Below, piece after piece: positions 1 through 10,785 of a DNA stretch of 45,435 nt. The stretch comes from Deltaproteobacteria bacterium (GTDB taxonomy: Bacteria > Desulfobacterota > JAJRXV01): assembly GCA_024276115.1 (NCBI GenBank), contig JAJRXV010000276.1, positions 1 to 45,435 on the forward strand, written 5' to 3'. The notes beneath the pieces were generated by a model that worked only from the letters and a program-made list of their open reading frames with translations, ran no database searches and was not told where the DNA came from. The first letter of the stretch is position 1, and every line of letters starts with the position of its first letter. A program made the translations under genes and the position numbers.

Positions 1-1723
1 AAAAAAATCTAGCCGCCTCAAGAAGAGAAGAAAAGTTGTCGATGTCAAAGTAATATTTATTGACGTACGGTTCATGTAAGTTGAAATAGAAAAAACGTTC
101 CAGTTCTTGATGCAAATTGTATTCTTCAAGTTTTTTCACAGCGTCTTCTTTTTTTAGATTTTGCTTTGCGCGTAAAATAAGCCTCTCAAGCTCTGTCAGA
201 ACCATATCCTTCGCGTCGTCCAATTCATCGTAAGACCACTTACTTCCATCAAATAGCGGGGTCATCTCCTGCTTGAAGGTGAAAACATATTTATCACTGA
301 AACCTTCTTCTGACAAACTAACCAGCTTTTCTATTAAATCAAAGTTTTTCCACTTCCCAACAGTTTTTATTATATTCCCAGAATGCGTCATAAGCGCGAG
401 CCCGAAGGCGTTTTTGTCGTCAACCTCCTTCGCTTCTTTCTCCATCCTACGCGCCCAACTTATTACCTCTGAAAGCGGTGATTTATAATGAGCGATAACG
501 ATCCCGGCAGAGAAGGTCAGGTTCTTACCAGCGCCATCTTGTGCAACGTATTTATTAAATTTGTACCGCATTTTTTTGACGACACAAAACAGTTCATTGA
601 TATTGACAAAAGCCATTACATCATCACCACCGGCATAGATGAGCTTACCTTTGGATTCGTTATTAAATACTTTTTTTTGTACTTCTGTGCCAAACTTGCT
701 AAGGCGTTTAGATAAGCTTTTATGGGATTCCTCGCTATTATCTAGCCACTTCCCTGAAAGGTGCTTCCCCATATCATCGACATCGAGCATGATAAGAGCG
801 TAATACTTGTTGAGGCTTAAATCGTTATTCTTTGCTAATTCGCGATTTTCTTGTCTGATTTTAGGAAGATATTTAACAATACTTTCCAAACCATGCTTTT
901 TAAAATAATCTGGCGTTAAGTTTTTTTCATAAAACAGTTGCTCGTCAAAGTTACTATTAAAAAGATTCTTGTATGCGTTAATTTTGCCATCATCAAGCTT
1001 TTGCAATGTATAGCTTAACGCTATTCCAGCCGTAGATGGAAAGCTTTTATTACTTTTATCATAAAACCTCTTTGTAAAGCATACCGCGCACAAAACTTCG
1101 TTCTCCTCTATCCTTTTACAGCTATCAGCGACTTTAAACGCCGCGGTTTGTTTGCTCAACGCTCGCTTTGGAGCGTTCACGCACCTGTAAAAAACAAAAT
1201 CACGCTCACCGCAAAGAGAGCACTTAGCACCGGTCTCTGGATACTGCTCGAAAGTCCGAACATTCTTTACCGCGCCGAGCAGAGACTCAAGCCTGCTGTA
1301 ATCTTTATTGTAATCTTTAAATGGAAGAGTTACCCACGATACATTAAGAAAATTATTAAGTTGAAGCAGGCATTTTTCACACTGTTTTATAAAAAAAACA
1401 TTTTTTACTACCTTATCAATAGCTTCCCCAAAATATTTTATTAACTCTTTATTCATCTTATCTTTTATCGTTTTCCCAATCTCGTTGGCTTTATCCTTCG
1501 GTATTATAGCGATAAACCGGTTCGGGTTGGAAGGATAAGCTTTGCCATTTTGATGCGGGAAAATCATCTCATGCCCTTGTATTTTTTTTATTTCTTCAAT
1601 CGCCACTTGTATCAAATCCGAAAGTAGCTTGCTACCACCGAACAGATCGACCGTCTTCCGCGCCTGCGCGATGAATGACTGCACGGGGGATATAGTTAGT
1701 ATAAAAAGTGATTTATTATCCAT
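1..1723 (-). CDS. cmr2: Type III-B CRISPR-associated protein Cmr2 (Cas10), C-terminus truncated by window edge
   Basis: Manual minus-strand translation from ATG at 1723: MDNKSLFILTISPVQSFIAQARKTVDLFGGSKLLSDLI..., Zn-binding CSLCGERDFVF...CAVCF and palm motif YAGGDDVMAF (GGDD at about 620-631). Open to position 1. The start overlaps the 3' end of cmr1 by 8 nt. Confidence 0.93.
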   Translation of the reverse strand, partial: MDNKSLFILTISPVQSFIAQARKTVDLFGGSKLLSDLIQVAIEEIKKIQGHEMIFPHQNGKAYPSNPNRFIAIIPKDKANEIGKTIKDKMNKELIKYFGEAIDKVVKNVFFIKQCEKCLLQLNNFLNVSWVTLPFKDYNKDYSRLESLLGAVKNVRTFEQYPETGAKCSLCGERDFVFYRCVNAPKRALSKQTAAFKVADSCKRIEENEVLCAVCFTKRFYDKSNKSFPSTAGIALSYTLQKLDDGKINAYKNLFNSNFDEQLFYEKNLTPDYFKKHGLESIVKYLPKIRQENRELAKNNDLSLNKYYALIMLDVDDMGKHLSGKWLDNSEESHKSLSKRLSKFGTEVQKKVFNNESKGKLIYAGGDDVMAFVNINELFCVVKKMRYKFNKYVAQDGAGKNLTFSAGIVIAHYKSPLSEVISWARRMEKEAKEVDDKNAFGLALMTHSGNIIKTVGKWKNFDLIEKLVSLSEEGFSDKYVFTFKQEMTPLFDGSKWSYDELDDAKDMVLTELERLILRAKQNLKKEDAVKKLEEYNLHQELERFFYFNLHEPYVNKYYFDIDNFSSLLEAARFF

Positions 1724-2615
1724 TTAGAATTTTCTCTTTAAAGTTATTTTGTACATTCTTACACGTCTCAATATTATTTGTATTGGTATTTAATGTTGTA
1801 ATTATCGGGTGAAATTTACCTGAAATTTCAACTACAGAAACGTAAACAGGTGAAGCGAGCCGGGGATTAATGCCCCCAATATAGCTCTTGTTTCCATTAT
1901 TACAGCAGTCACTGCTTACTTTCCCTATTTTTGTTAATAAGTTATCCATATCATCATACGCACTACCTATTTCTATAGATCTGATATACGGATAACTATT
2001 ATTTGTTATATCAGGATTTATTTTATTAACTATTTTATTACCATCAATTTTATAGGTACCTTCCTTCACTTTCTCAAGTAAATCAAATATATGTTTTATA
2101 TAACTCTCGGATTCGGCTCCATTTATTATTTTAACGCTACCGTAACCCCTCCTTGTTTTCGTTCCGAGCCCGCCTAATAAAGTAGTCAACTCAAACAACC
2201 TCTCAAGCATTTTCTCGTCAAAGCTAATCCTATTAGTTAGTTTAATTTCATTTGTTAATTTCAAACAAATTTCTAATTCTTGCCCAATGCAGAATCCTTT
2301 TTTAAAAAAGCTTTTCTTAATCTTTCCGTTACGATCTGTTTTATTATATGTTTCGCCATCTCTATGAGTAAGCACTTTAATTCCTTTATGCCTTAATTCC
2401 CCATTAACCCTTATCACCACCTTACTCCGCCCCGCATCACTGCTACCAAAGATAGCGGCTTCATCGCTCTTAAGTGCCGCTAAATCCCCTTGGGCCTGCA
2501 CTGCACGCCACCAGAAGCGCAAAGCTCCCTTGATTGATGGCGGTCTCAGCTCAGGTGTCTTGCCGTCCGCACCGGTCATGAACATCGGTGTTATTATTTT
2601 GCAATTTATCGCCAT
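1716..2615 (-). CDS. cmr1: Type III-B CRISPR RAMP protein Cmr1
   Basis: MTGADGKTPELRPPSIKGALRFWWRAVQ N-terminus and Gly-rich GGLGTKTRRGYGSVKI are typical of Cmr1. Adjacent to and overlapping cmr2. Confidence 0.93.
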   Translation of the reverse strand: MAINCKIITPMFMTGADGKTPELRPPSIKGALRFWWRAVQAQGDLAALKSDEAAIFGSSDAGRSKVVIRVNGELRHKGIKVLTHRDGETYNKTDRNGKIKKSFFKKGFCIGQELEICLKLTNEIKLTNRISFDEKMLERLFELTTLLGGLGTKTRRGYGSVKIINGAESESYIKHIFDLLEKVKEGTYKIDGNKIVNKINPDITNNSYPYIRSIEIGSAYDDMDNLLTKIGKVSSDCCNNGNKSYIGGINPRLASPVYVSVVEISGKFHPIITTLNTNTNNIETCKNVQNNFKEKILNG

Positions 2616-2619
2616 TCTC

Positions 2620-2793
2620 TCACCCCACCCTCACGAACATTTCGTACATCCCCATACCGGCACTGGTACCCTTGCCGACATTAATGACGCTACCGAGTAT
2701 CAAGTGCGGCATGAACGGCGGAAGAGTCACCTTAGTAAAGGGAGTAAACTGTACCTTTAGTTTTGCAACTTTGAACTCGTCTAGTTTATTCAT
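2620..2793 (-). pseudogene. Cas6-like C-terminal remnant (RAMP glycine-rich loop only)
   Basis: MNKLDEFKVAKLKVQFTPFTKVTLPPFMPHLILGSVINVGKGTSAGMGMYEMFVRVG. The LGSVINVGKGTSAGMGMYE segment resembles the Cas6 C-terminal G-loop (lg..lhvGkgts.GlGky). An in-frame stop lies just upstream (2827-2829), so the N-terminal portion is missing. Confidence 0.6.
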
Positions 2794-3348
2794 AGCATGA
2801 CCGGGCACTGTTAAAATACATTTTAATTATTTAAATAATAATTATTAGTCTGAATATAGTCCACGTAATCTACAAAAAAGACGCATCTAACAAACATGAA
2901 TATCGAAGAATACGATTTCTTATCTATATAATATTATAACTTTATTTGCAATGAAATAATGTACGTGGTTTGCAAACATGAAATTCAAGGGTCGCTGAAT
3001 CAAAATCACAGCAACCCCCCCCCCCCCCGCGACAATTATCATTCTGATTAGTCCGCTTGTTTGCGACATGGGGGAATAAGCAGTTATAACAATAAGTTGA
3101 CTCGTTGCACGGAAATTGACCTAAAAAAAGCTTCCTATTTATTTTTTTTATGAACGTGGTTCTTGAGTCTGTAACTGGTTGATATACATAGTTTTTTACA
3201 GAGCATTCCACATTAGAGAGGGGTTGTTTAACCTCTGCACACCCTCCAGCAGTCAAGGTGAGGATAGCACAGGGGGATAAATACATCACCGATTTCGGGT
3301 CTAAATTCGCCGCTGGGATTGTCGCGCGGGAGTTAGAAGCACTCCTCG

Positions 3349-3969
3349 CTACAGTTCCACCTGCTCATTAGTCGCGGATACTTTTTTATTCTTTCGGCGT
3401 ATGAGATGCCAGGTCAGGAACAGCATTGAAAAAAGCGCGAAACCTTTAACCAAAAATGTCACAACTTCAAAATTACGTCCGATGTAAATAAGCGGTAGCA
3501 GTATCAGCCTGACGAGGCTCCGCAGTCGTTCGCGGTCAAGCGTCATCCTCGCCAGCAGGCTCTTGTCTTTCAGGGTGATGTACGTCTCTTTGTACCGCCG
3601 CTTTTTTATCTTTGTGCCGGGCGCGATAAAGCTGATCCGATCGAATTCCTGCCGCACCCCACGAGTGGGGTCATACTTGCGGTAGTGTAGCCCTGACGCT
3701 GTTATTGGACCATACGCGTAGTAATAGTCTCTAAACATTCGCCCTGCCCAGAATTTTACGAGGTGCATGTCCCGAAATTCACGGAGCTTGTTCAGCTCTT
3801 TAGGTACGTTAGGGTTGTTATACTTTGTTCGTTTATTCAGTGCTCGTTTTTTTTCTATTGCTTTTTGCCGCTTCACTTCTTTTGGGTTGGCAAACTGCTT
3901 GTACTCCGCGGCGTGACTGGCGGATGAAATAGAAAGTATCAGAATAATGGTCAGAAGCACCGTTCTCAT
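3349..3969 (-). CDS. Hypothetical secreted/membrane protein
   Basis: ORF with signal peptide-like MRTVLLTIILILSISSASHAAEY and a C-terminal hydrophobic helix. Its start overlaps the stop of the upstream gene. Confidence 0.6.
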   Translation of the reverse strand: MRTVLLTIILILSISSASHAAEYKQFANPKEVKRQKAIEKKRALNKRTKYNNPNVPKELNKLREFRDMHLVKFWAGRMFRDYYYAYGPITASGLHYRKYDPTRGVRQEFDRISFIAPGTKIKKRRYKETYITLKDKSLLARMTLDRERLRSLVRLILLPLIYIGRNFEVVTFLVKGFALFSMLFLTWHLIRRKNKKVSATNEQVEL

Positions 3970-4877
3970 TTTTGGAAGCCTCTGAGGAATATCGACCGCA
4001 ATCCCCACGACATGTGATAAAAGAGGTACGCGACAAAAGGTATACTAAACGATAGGATAGATGAGATGATAAACGCTTCTTCTTCTATCATAAAAAAACA
4101 TAGCACGAGTGCGTAGAATATACCGATGCTTAATATGCGCCGGTTCAGGTACTCCACCACCTCGCTTAATGCAAGATAAATCGAGAGCAACATTCCGACG
4201 ACTGTGCCTACTGACATGCCGAGTATCGATGCCGCGGCCGCAATCTCTAACGAGCCAACAGATACATACGCCACCTCAAGGAACAGGCGCCCATCGATCA
4301 CACCGATATGAACAAATCCGTAGATCATAACGATAAACACAGCGCCAAGTATACCGCAGAACATGCTGAGCAGTACCTTAAAAAAGTTCTGGATGTAGAA
4401 GAATGGCGCGTCGCCACGCAGATGCGTGAACGGCTCGGGGATGATGGTCGCCATCTCTTCTTTTTTAGTCAAGGTATCCGCGGGGAAAATATTTTCAGAA
4501 GCGAGGTGTTTCATCAACTGCCGCAACCTGTACATAAGGAGCTGGCGCAGCTTGGTTTTTTCCCACGGTAGAGAGATAGAGTTAATCTTCACAGTTACTT
4601 TATGCTCGTGCAATTCACCATAGTTTATGATGATCTTGTGCCTGATGTGGTTTGGATTGAGCGACATGACGCTACCACCAAGTAGCACAAGAGTCCCGTC
4701 ATCCTTATTATACTCCAGCGTTTCATACTGTAACAGAAAAGAAAAGTGCATCACAGCGTCGATAAACTTCGTTTCATCTATGTTATTTGTTGTGAACCTT
4801 CTTGAGAATCCTACTTTAAACATTTTGCCTCCAAATTTGCTCAAAATGTAGTCCAAATTGGAATTGTTGTCAAGCAA
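3966..4877 (-). CDS. Hypothetical multi-pass integral membrane protein
   Basis: Long ORF with several hydrophobic segments in its C-terminal half. Start may be the internal Met (MFKVGF...) at about 4823. Overlaps the downstream ORF. Confidence 0.6.
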   Translation of the reverse strand: MLDNNSNLDYILSKFGGKMFKVGFSRRFTTNNIDETKFIDAVMHFSFLLQYETLEYNKDDGTLVLLGGSVMSLNPNHIRHKIIINYGELHEHKVTVKINSISLPWEKTKLRQLLMYRLRQLMKHLASENIFPADTLTKKEEMATIIPEPFTHLRGDAPFFYIQNFFKVLLSMFCGILGAVFIVMIYGFVHIGVIDGRLFLEVAYVSVGSLEIAAAASILGMSVGTVVGMLLSIYLALSEVVEYLNRRILSIGIFYALVLCFFMIEEEAFIISSILSFSIPFVAYLFYHMSWGLRSIFLRGFQK

Positions 4878-5224
4878 TATTAATTTTTTGCCTGTAACTA
4901 CCCGATAATTTCACGCGACCGCCTCAATCGGGAATATTTTCTTTTTAAGCTTTCCGTAAATTTTAAGTCTAACTCGTATTTTAGCTTGAATTTACTCCGT
5001 TTTTTAATTATCTCGTGCTGCGCGTACGACTTTTTTTCCGTGCCACGTAATATTTTCGTACCTTGCGCATCTTGATGAAAAACCTATGCACGGTAGCAGA
5101 CGATGATATATAAAAACTTTAAAAACCTATTGTTTTATTCAAAAAGTTTGCTACAATTAATCAATAAAAAAGAGTATTCTTTATCTTTATAGTTATTGCT
5201 GTAACTGTAGAGTTTAAGTTATTA

Positions 5225-6943
5225 TTGAAAATGCACTGCAATACACATTTGTGTTTGCATTCGAAAACACCTATTCATTTTAGTAATGTAAATATGACGT
5301 GGTTGTCCAATATGAATATTAAATCTAAGCTTCTGGCTTCTTTTTCTTTAACCTCGGTTGTTATTCTGATAATGGGGTTGTTGGGTTTCTACGGTGTATG
5401 GTCTATGAGACAGGAGCAGAGCAAGGTTGAGCTGAAATACCTGCCACATCTCGCTCAACTGACAAAGATCGAGATCAACATGTGGCAGATGCTTGGTACC
5501 GAGCGCACAATTCTATTGACATCGAACGAAGATTTCGCGGCGGACCTTCTGTTTGATGATGAGGAAGAGGTAGCCGATGAAGGAGCTGTTGAAGAGGACA
5601 CGGTTTTTAAAGAGATAAATAAGTCAAGCAGGCTTTCTAGTGAAGTTGATGATGTAATCAAGAAGATCGAACGTGTTGAGTTTTCCCCCGATGAAAAGAA
5701 GATTTACTCTCAGTTTATCGTTTTGTACAGGTACTGGATGAATCTACACTTAGAGATACTCGAAGCCGACGATATAGACGCGCGTGAGATGTCTCAGGGC
5801 GAGGGGGAAGACGCCTTTAAAAAAGCAATCGATGCCCTAGAGTCCTTGATAAGGTTAAGTGAAAAAAATGTTTCAAGGGTGATTCAGAACTCGGAAGAAA
5901 AATATGATTTCACGAAATACTTGTTGCTGTTGGTCTTGCTTTTCGGTGTAACCGCCAGCTTGTACTTTGGTAATTTCATTTCGAGCAAGATAAGCTCAAA
6001 CATAAAGAAGGTTGTGTTTGTAATCAAAGATATTTCTAGTAGCAGTGACCTTACAAAACGCGTGGAAGTACATACTAATGATGAGATAGGTGACTTGGCG
6101 AACGTATTTAACCGCTTTGTCAGTGATTTTCAGGGCATTGTTAGCAACATAGCTTTAACCGCCTCAAATGTCGCCGCAAACTCACAGAAAATAGCGGGAT
6201 CAATAGAAGAAGCCTCACATAATGTTCTTCAGATAGTGCGAGACTCAGAAAAACAATCGAATACTTTGAATAGCTCTACAGAATCGATAAACGAAATAAA
6301 AAAGAAATTGACAGAAGTAAGTAACGCGACTCAAACAGCGACTGCCACAGCAAGCCGCGCTGTAGAAGAAGCTCATATCGGTGATGATGTTGTGAGTGAG
6401 ACGATAATAGGAATGGAGAAAGTCGTTGAGAGTTCTGAGAAGATAGGGCGAATCATAGATGTAATCAATGAGATATCAGAACAGACAGACCTGCTTGCGT
6501 TAAACGCCGCGATAGAAGCCGCGAAAGCTGGTGACCAGGGAAAAGGGTTCGCTGTTGTCGCCGACGAGGTTCGCAAGCTCGCCGAACGCTCAGGCAACTC
6601 AACTAAGGAGATCATGTCGCTGATCAGTGAGAGTACTGAGAGAATACACCTTGAAACGAAATATGCTAACAGTGCCGGGGAGTCGATAGCTAAAATAATA
6701 AAAAGTGTCAACTCGACTTCATCGCTGATATCAGATATTTCAAGCAAGACGACAGTACAGGCTGAAAAAACCGATGAAATAGCGATAGCCTTTGAGGAGC
6801 TTACTCAAATAAGCTCAAACAACACCGAAGCGATTGAAAAGCAACAACAACTGTTTAGTGAGTTAGATAAGAGAGCAGGAGATCTTGCTATTCTCGCGAA
6901 CAACCTTAGTCTCATGGTTGAACAATTCAAGGTGGAGGAGTAG
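5225..6943 (+). CDS. Methyl-accepting chemotaxis protein
   Basis: N-terminal TM, HAMP-like [14 protein letters not shown], signalling hairpin [38 protein letters not shown]. True start may be an internal Met. Confidence 0.92.
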   Translation: MKMHCNTHLCLHSKTPIHFSNVNMTWLSNMNIKSKLLASFSLTSVVILIMGLLGFYGVWSMRQEQSKVELKYLPHLAQLTKIEINMWQMLGTERTILLTSNEDFAADLLFDDEEEVADEGAVEEDTVFKEINKSSRLSSEVDDVIKKIERVEFSPDEKKIYSQFIVLYRYWMNLHLEILEADDIDAREMSQGEGEDAFKKAIDALESLIRLSEKNVSRVIQNSEEKYDFTKYLLLLVLLFGVTASLYFGNFISSKISSNIKKVVFVIKDISSSSDLTKRVEVHTNDEIGDLANVFNRFVSDFQGIVSNIALTASNVAANSQKIAGSIEEASHNVLQIVRDSEKQSNTLNSSTESINEIKKKLTEVSNATQTATATASRAVEEAHIGDDVVSETIIGMEKVVESSEKIGRIIDVINEISEQTDLLALNAAIEAAKAGDQGKGFAVVADEVRKLAERSGNSTKEIMSLISESTERIHLETKYANSAGESIAKIIKSVNSTSSLISDISSKTTVQAEKTDEIAIAFEELTQISSNNTEAIEKQQQLFSELDKRAGDLAILANNLSLMVEQFKVEE

Positions 6944-7009
6944 TTTTCAGGTTGATTTGTCGTACACAACCCGAGACGGCTGTCTTACGGTTATATTATA
7001 CTTCGTTGA

Positions 7010-9670
7010 TCAAACCTTAAACTTACCTATCTCTCTATTCAAGACATCTGATTTATTTCCCAAAGTCTCAACAACAGAATCTAAATTGTCAATGATACGC
7101 CGGTTATCCTGCGCGTTTTCGTTGATTATCCTGATGTCAGACAGAACAGAATCACTCTGCTCCTGCTGGATTTTGACCGCCTTAATGATCTGTTTGACCA
7201 TTTGAGATATGTTAAGAGTTTCGGTGCTGATGTTCTGGCTGGCGAGCGTTTGTTCCCTTACAGCCGATTTCAGTTGATACGCGATCCCCTTGATTGACTC
7301 AGTCGCTTTAAGTATCATTGTGCTACCAACGTTTTGTTCTTTTGTCGCCGATGATATCTGCTTGACCATAGTAGCGACTTCATTCATCGACTTCATGACT
7401 TCTGTAGTCTTCTTAGATTGGATCACTGTTGACTCAGCTATTGATTTTACTCTAACAGTTGATTGCTCTGTGTTCTTGTGGATCTTTTTTAGCATCTCAC
7501 CGGACCCTACGGAAAGATCAACGCTCTTGGTGACGTTTTCAAAGCTTACTCTCATAACATCTATAGCGTTATTTGATTCTTTCTGAACAGACATGATGAT
7601 GTTAGCGATCTCTTTTGTAGAGGCCGCGGTTCGGTCAGCGAGCTCCTTGATCTCATCTGCGACAATAGCGAATCCCTTGCCGTGCTCACCGGACTGCGCG
7701 GCTATTATCGCGGCATTCAGCGCCAGCAGGTTTGTCTGCTCCGCGACATTATCTATTACTTCTAAGATATCGTCAATCGATGATATCTTTGAGCCGAGCG
7801 ACTGTATAACCGCACCAGCTCTGCCGACAGAATCCTTGATAAGGTTAATGCCCTTAATGGTCTCATTCACGGAATTCATGCCCGCGGTAGCGTCCTTTAT
7901 CGATTGTTCTGAGAGTTTAACTGTCTGGCTTGCGTTATCCTCTATTCTGGAGATTGCCCTATCGATCTGCTGCATTGAGTCTTCAGTGTCGTTCGTGATC
8001 ATACTCAACACACCTGAATGGTCAGAAACCTGCTTTATCGACGCGGCCATCTGGTTGATCGACATCGCGGCGCTCTCTACGGAGGTTGAGAGTATCGCGG
8101 AGTTCTTAGCAAGCTCCTTGACTGACGCGTCTGTCTCTAGCACAGCCGAAGAGCTATTTTCCGCTGAGGTTGAGAGCTCATTTACCGCGTCGGCGATACC
8201 CTTGGTAGAGATATTCATCTCCTCAATAGCGGATACAGTCGAGGCGACAGAGGAGATCTGCGAAGAAGTACTCCTAGTGACCTTTTTAGTCTTATCGACA
8301 ATATCGTGAGAGACCTCAGAAAGAGTTATCGATACGCCATTAATACTTGTTACTATCTCCTGAAGGTTTTCGACAAACTTGTTAAACCACATCGCCAACA
8401 TACCGATCTCGTTATTAGAGCTGATTACAATGCGCTCTGACAAGTCACCCTGTCCCATCGAGATCTCTTTTAATTTATCAACAACATTATTTATTGGGGT
8501 TATTATCAGTCTTATTATGTAGAGGCTCAGAGGAATCACGACTATGAGCATCAATGCTCCAATAATAGCGAAGGAGTATGTCATGTTTTTAACCGACGCG
8601 ATATAATCAGTGTTTAACAAGAGCAGTACAAAGCCGGCTTCAAACATATTTATTTCATCTTCGAATGGCTCTATCGGAGCCACCATGGATTTATAGACCC
8701 CACCCCCGATCAGCATCTCTCCACTAGTGTGTTTTTCAGTGCTAATACTATCATAGACACCGCTAAGATCAATGCCTCCAATCTCATCTGTAGCGATCGA
8801 CGATAGCGTCATAGAGGGCGATTTACTGATTATCATCAGGTCAATACCGGTCTTTCTCTTTATGTTGTCACAAAAGCGCTTATCAATATAGATTGAGCTC
8901 CGCACAATGCCTGTCGGTCGCATGAATGCGTTTCTTACCACATTGATCGAGTCGATCCTCAAGCCAAACCTCGGGTCTATGCTTTTATGTAAGTATACTG
9001 ACAGCTTTTCATCCTTTATCCTCTGGAGGATGTCAGGCGGCAGTAGTTCGCTTTCATCCCCGCCGGCAGGTGATGGATAATCATCCTCTTCATCTGAGCT
9101 GTCGACTTCATCGATATCGAACAGGTCCTGCGCGTGCGCGCTTGTCGGAGAAAGCAGGCTAAACGCTGTTTCTGTTTTAGTCTGTATACCATTATTGAGG
9201 TTCAGGAAAGCTCTCTTAGAGGGAATAAGGTATTTGTTTCTCGAAAACGCCAACTGCTTACCAGACCAATAATCATAAACAGCTAATTCATCTATATTTT
9301 CTAATTCGAGCAAGTAGTCGGTTGCCGTTTGAATAAGAGCTTTTCCCGCCTTACTTTTATCTTCTAGCGCCTCAACGATTATACCTATGTCACTTTCGAT
9401 AGCCCCGTTATTACCACCGGAGTTTCTATTACCATAATCCATTAAATATTCTACCATAATGTCCATCTCAATCTCAATGCCATTATGGCTCTTTTCAAGC
9501 CGCTCGATCAACTGCGTGTCTAATGTTGATTCGATATAGTTCATGGAAAAAAATATAGCTGTCAGGAATGGAACGATCGATACTGCTAGAAACCAGAATT
9601 TTATTGATGACTTGAGTGAATTGCGTACGCTTGGATATTTCAAAAGCCTGCTTATGATATTGCCAGCCAT
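7010..9670 (-). CDS. Methyl-accepting chemotaxis protein with large extracytoplasmic sensor domain
   Basis: [45 protein letters not shown] (NNEIGMLAMWFNKFVENL), two TM segments flanking a ~320 aa sensor. Confidence 0.92.
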   Translation of the reverse strand: MAGNIISRLLKYPSVRNSLKSSIKFWFLAVSIVPFLTAIFFSMNYIESTLDTQLIERLEKSHNGIEIEMDIMVEYLMDYGNRNSGGNNGAIESDIGIIVEALEDKSKAGKALIQTATDYLLELENIDELAVYDYWSGKQLAFSRNKYLIPSKRAFLNLNNGIQTKTETAFSLLSPTSAHAQDLFDIDEVDSSDEEDDYPSPAGGDESELLPPDILQRIKDEKLSVYLHKSIDPRFGLRIDSINVVRNAFMRPTGIVRSSIYIDKRFCDNIKRKTGIDLMIISKSPSMTLSSIATDEIGGIDLSGVYDSISTEKHTSGEMLIGGGVYKSMVAPIEPFEDEINMFEAGFVLLLLNTDYIASVKNMTYSFAIIGALMLIVVIPLSLYIIRLIITPINNVVDKLKEISMGQGDLSERIVISSNNEIGMLAMWFNKFVENLQEIVTSINGVSITLSEVSHDIVDKTKKVTRSTSSQISSVASTVSAIEEMNISTKGIADAVNELSTSAENSSSAVLETDASVKELAKNSAILSTSVESAAMSINQMAASIKQVSDHSGVLSMITNDTEDSMQQIDRAISRIEDNASQTVKLSEQSIKDATAGMNSVNETIKGINLIKDSVGRAGAVIQSLGSKISSIDDILEVIDNVAEQTNLLALNAAIIAAQSGEHGKGFAIVADEIKELADRTAASTKEIANIIMSVQKESNNAIDVMRVSFENVTKSVDLSVGSGEMLKKIHKNTEQSTVRVKSIAESTVIQSKKTTEVMKSMNEVATMVKQISSATKEQNVGSTMILKATESIKGIAYQLKSAVREQTLASQNISTETLNISQMVKQIIKAVKIQQEQSDSVLSDIRIINENAQDNRRIIDNLDSVVETLGNKSDVLNREIGKFKV

Positions 9671-9697
9671 AAGTACTCCTGTTCTGGGAAAGTTGTT

Positions 9698-10375
9698 CTA
9701 ATAATTTGGACCTTTAATAAATGGGAAGACCTTCTTCAACTTCTCTTGAATTGCTTTGTACTTCTTGGTGTAAAGAGCTTTGTCCGCGGGCTCCCCTCCC
9801 AAACCGGCTACTTTTGATGGTTTACCCATTGTCCCTGGGATTTCGCTCAAATGCTTGAGTATCGTCGAGTTAATATTTGTCTTGTGCTTCGCGTCGTACT
9901 TCTTGACATTGCCTTCAAATATCTCCACATAATACTCGTGATTAAGAGTTAACCTGCTTTTCGCGAATCTATAATTCTCAAAATTTTCGTTTAATGTTAT
10001 TTCGTACTTCTCCATCATTGACAAAAAAACAAGGTTTACAGTAGTCGCTATCAGTTTACCGAGATCCTTAGAGTCAAGGTGAGCGTTAAAGTCTGAGTAG
10101 AGGTCGGTATGTGAAAAGCGGTCAAGGTTTTTTATCGGTTGCATAACGTTATCATCCTCGACGATATTCCTTAACCTCTTCCAGTTATTTTCAAAATCTG
10201 TAATACCCTTCTTTTTCTTTTTCTTCATTATCTTCGCTTCAGTTATAATGCTGTGAAACATTGAGATAAGCGGGTCTTGCTTTTCGGTATAGCCGTAAGA
10301 AAAAGCATCTGCCGCAAAAGAAAAAATAATCAAAATAGAAAAAAACAAGTTAAAAATCAATGTCCGTGAGTTCAT
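9698..10375 (-). CDS. Hypothetical secreted protein
   Basis: Signal peptide-like MNSRTLIFNLFFSILIIFSFAADAFS. Directly upstream of the MCP on the same strand. Confidence 0.55.
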   Translation of the reverse strand: MNSRTLIFNLFFSILIIFSFAADAFSYGYTEKQDPLISMFHSIITEAKIMKKKKKKGITDFENNWKRLRNIVEDDNVMQPIKNLDRFSHTDLYSDFNAHLDSKDLGKLIATTVNLVFLSMMEKYEITLNENFENYRFAKSRLTLNHEYYVEIFEGNVKKYDAKHKTNINSTILKHLSEIPGTMGKPSKVAGLGGEPADKALYTKKYKAIQEKLKKVFPFIKGPNY

Positions 10376-10591
10376 TTGTCCTACCCCTCCTTAAAAAAAC
10401 AAAACTCAAAACTATTTCATCATTTTACAACATTTCTGTCGGTTGTCAACCAAAAAAAGAGTAAAATAGTTATAATTATTTATGTTTTAGGACGATGGTG
10501 ATTGTTGACCTATTCACAAAATGGAAATCCTGATATATTGAGCAGGCTTGATTTATGCCCGCAATACTTGAGACTTTGCTACAAATAATGA

Positions 10592-10678
10592 TGGTGCCGA
10601 AGAGGGGAGTTGAACCCCTACAAGATTGCTCTCACTGGACCCTGAACCCAGCGCGTCTACCAATTCCGCCACTTCGGC
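10592..10678 (-). tRNA. tRNA-Leu (CAG anticodon)
   Basis: Minus strand GCCGAAGTGGCGGAATTGGTAGACGC...CTGGG-TTCAGGG-TCCAG...AGGGGTTCAACTCCCCT-CTTCGGC-A-CCA. Acceptor, anticodon and T stems pair; long class II variable arm; CCA is encoded. Confidence 0.95.
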
Positions 10679-10785
10679 ACATACAAACTACAAACTACTA
10701 TATAGTGATTATAAAAGAATTTGTCAAGAAGATTTAAGAAGAGTATGAAGTTCATTTCCGCCGCGTTTTCCGATTTTCCGACTTC

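Noticed and set aside
273-1444. Plus-strand ORFs 273..488, 488..715, 1148..1444
   Set aside because: They are antisense to the well-supported minus-strand cmr2 frame that extends to the window edge.
2942-3289. 115-aa minus-strand ORF
   Set aside because: Its poly-Gly comes from the 14-nt C tract, it has no recognisable domain or convincing SD, and likely reflects chance.
2809-3348. Possible CRISPR array next to cmr genes
   Set aside because: No regularly spaced direct repeats could be seen there or elsewhere in the window.
7290-8309. Ser/Ala-rich plus-strand ORFs in the mcp at 7010..9670 (and similar ORFs in other mcp/cheA/miaB genes)
   Set aside because: They are antisense to strong coding frames with low-complexity composition expected from the reverse complement.
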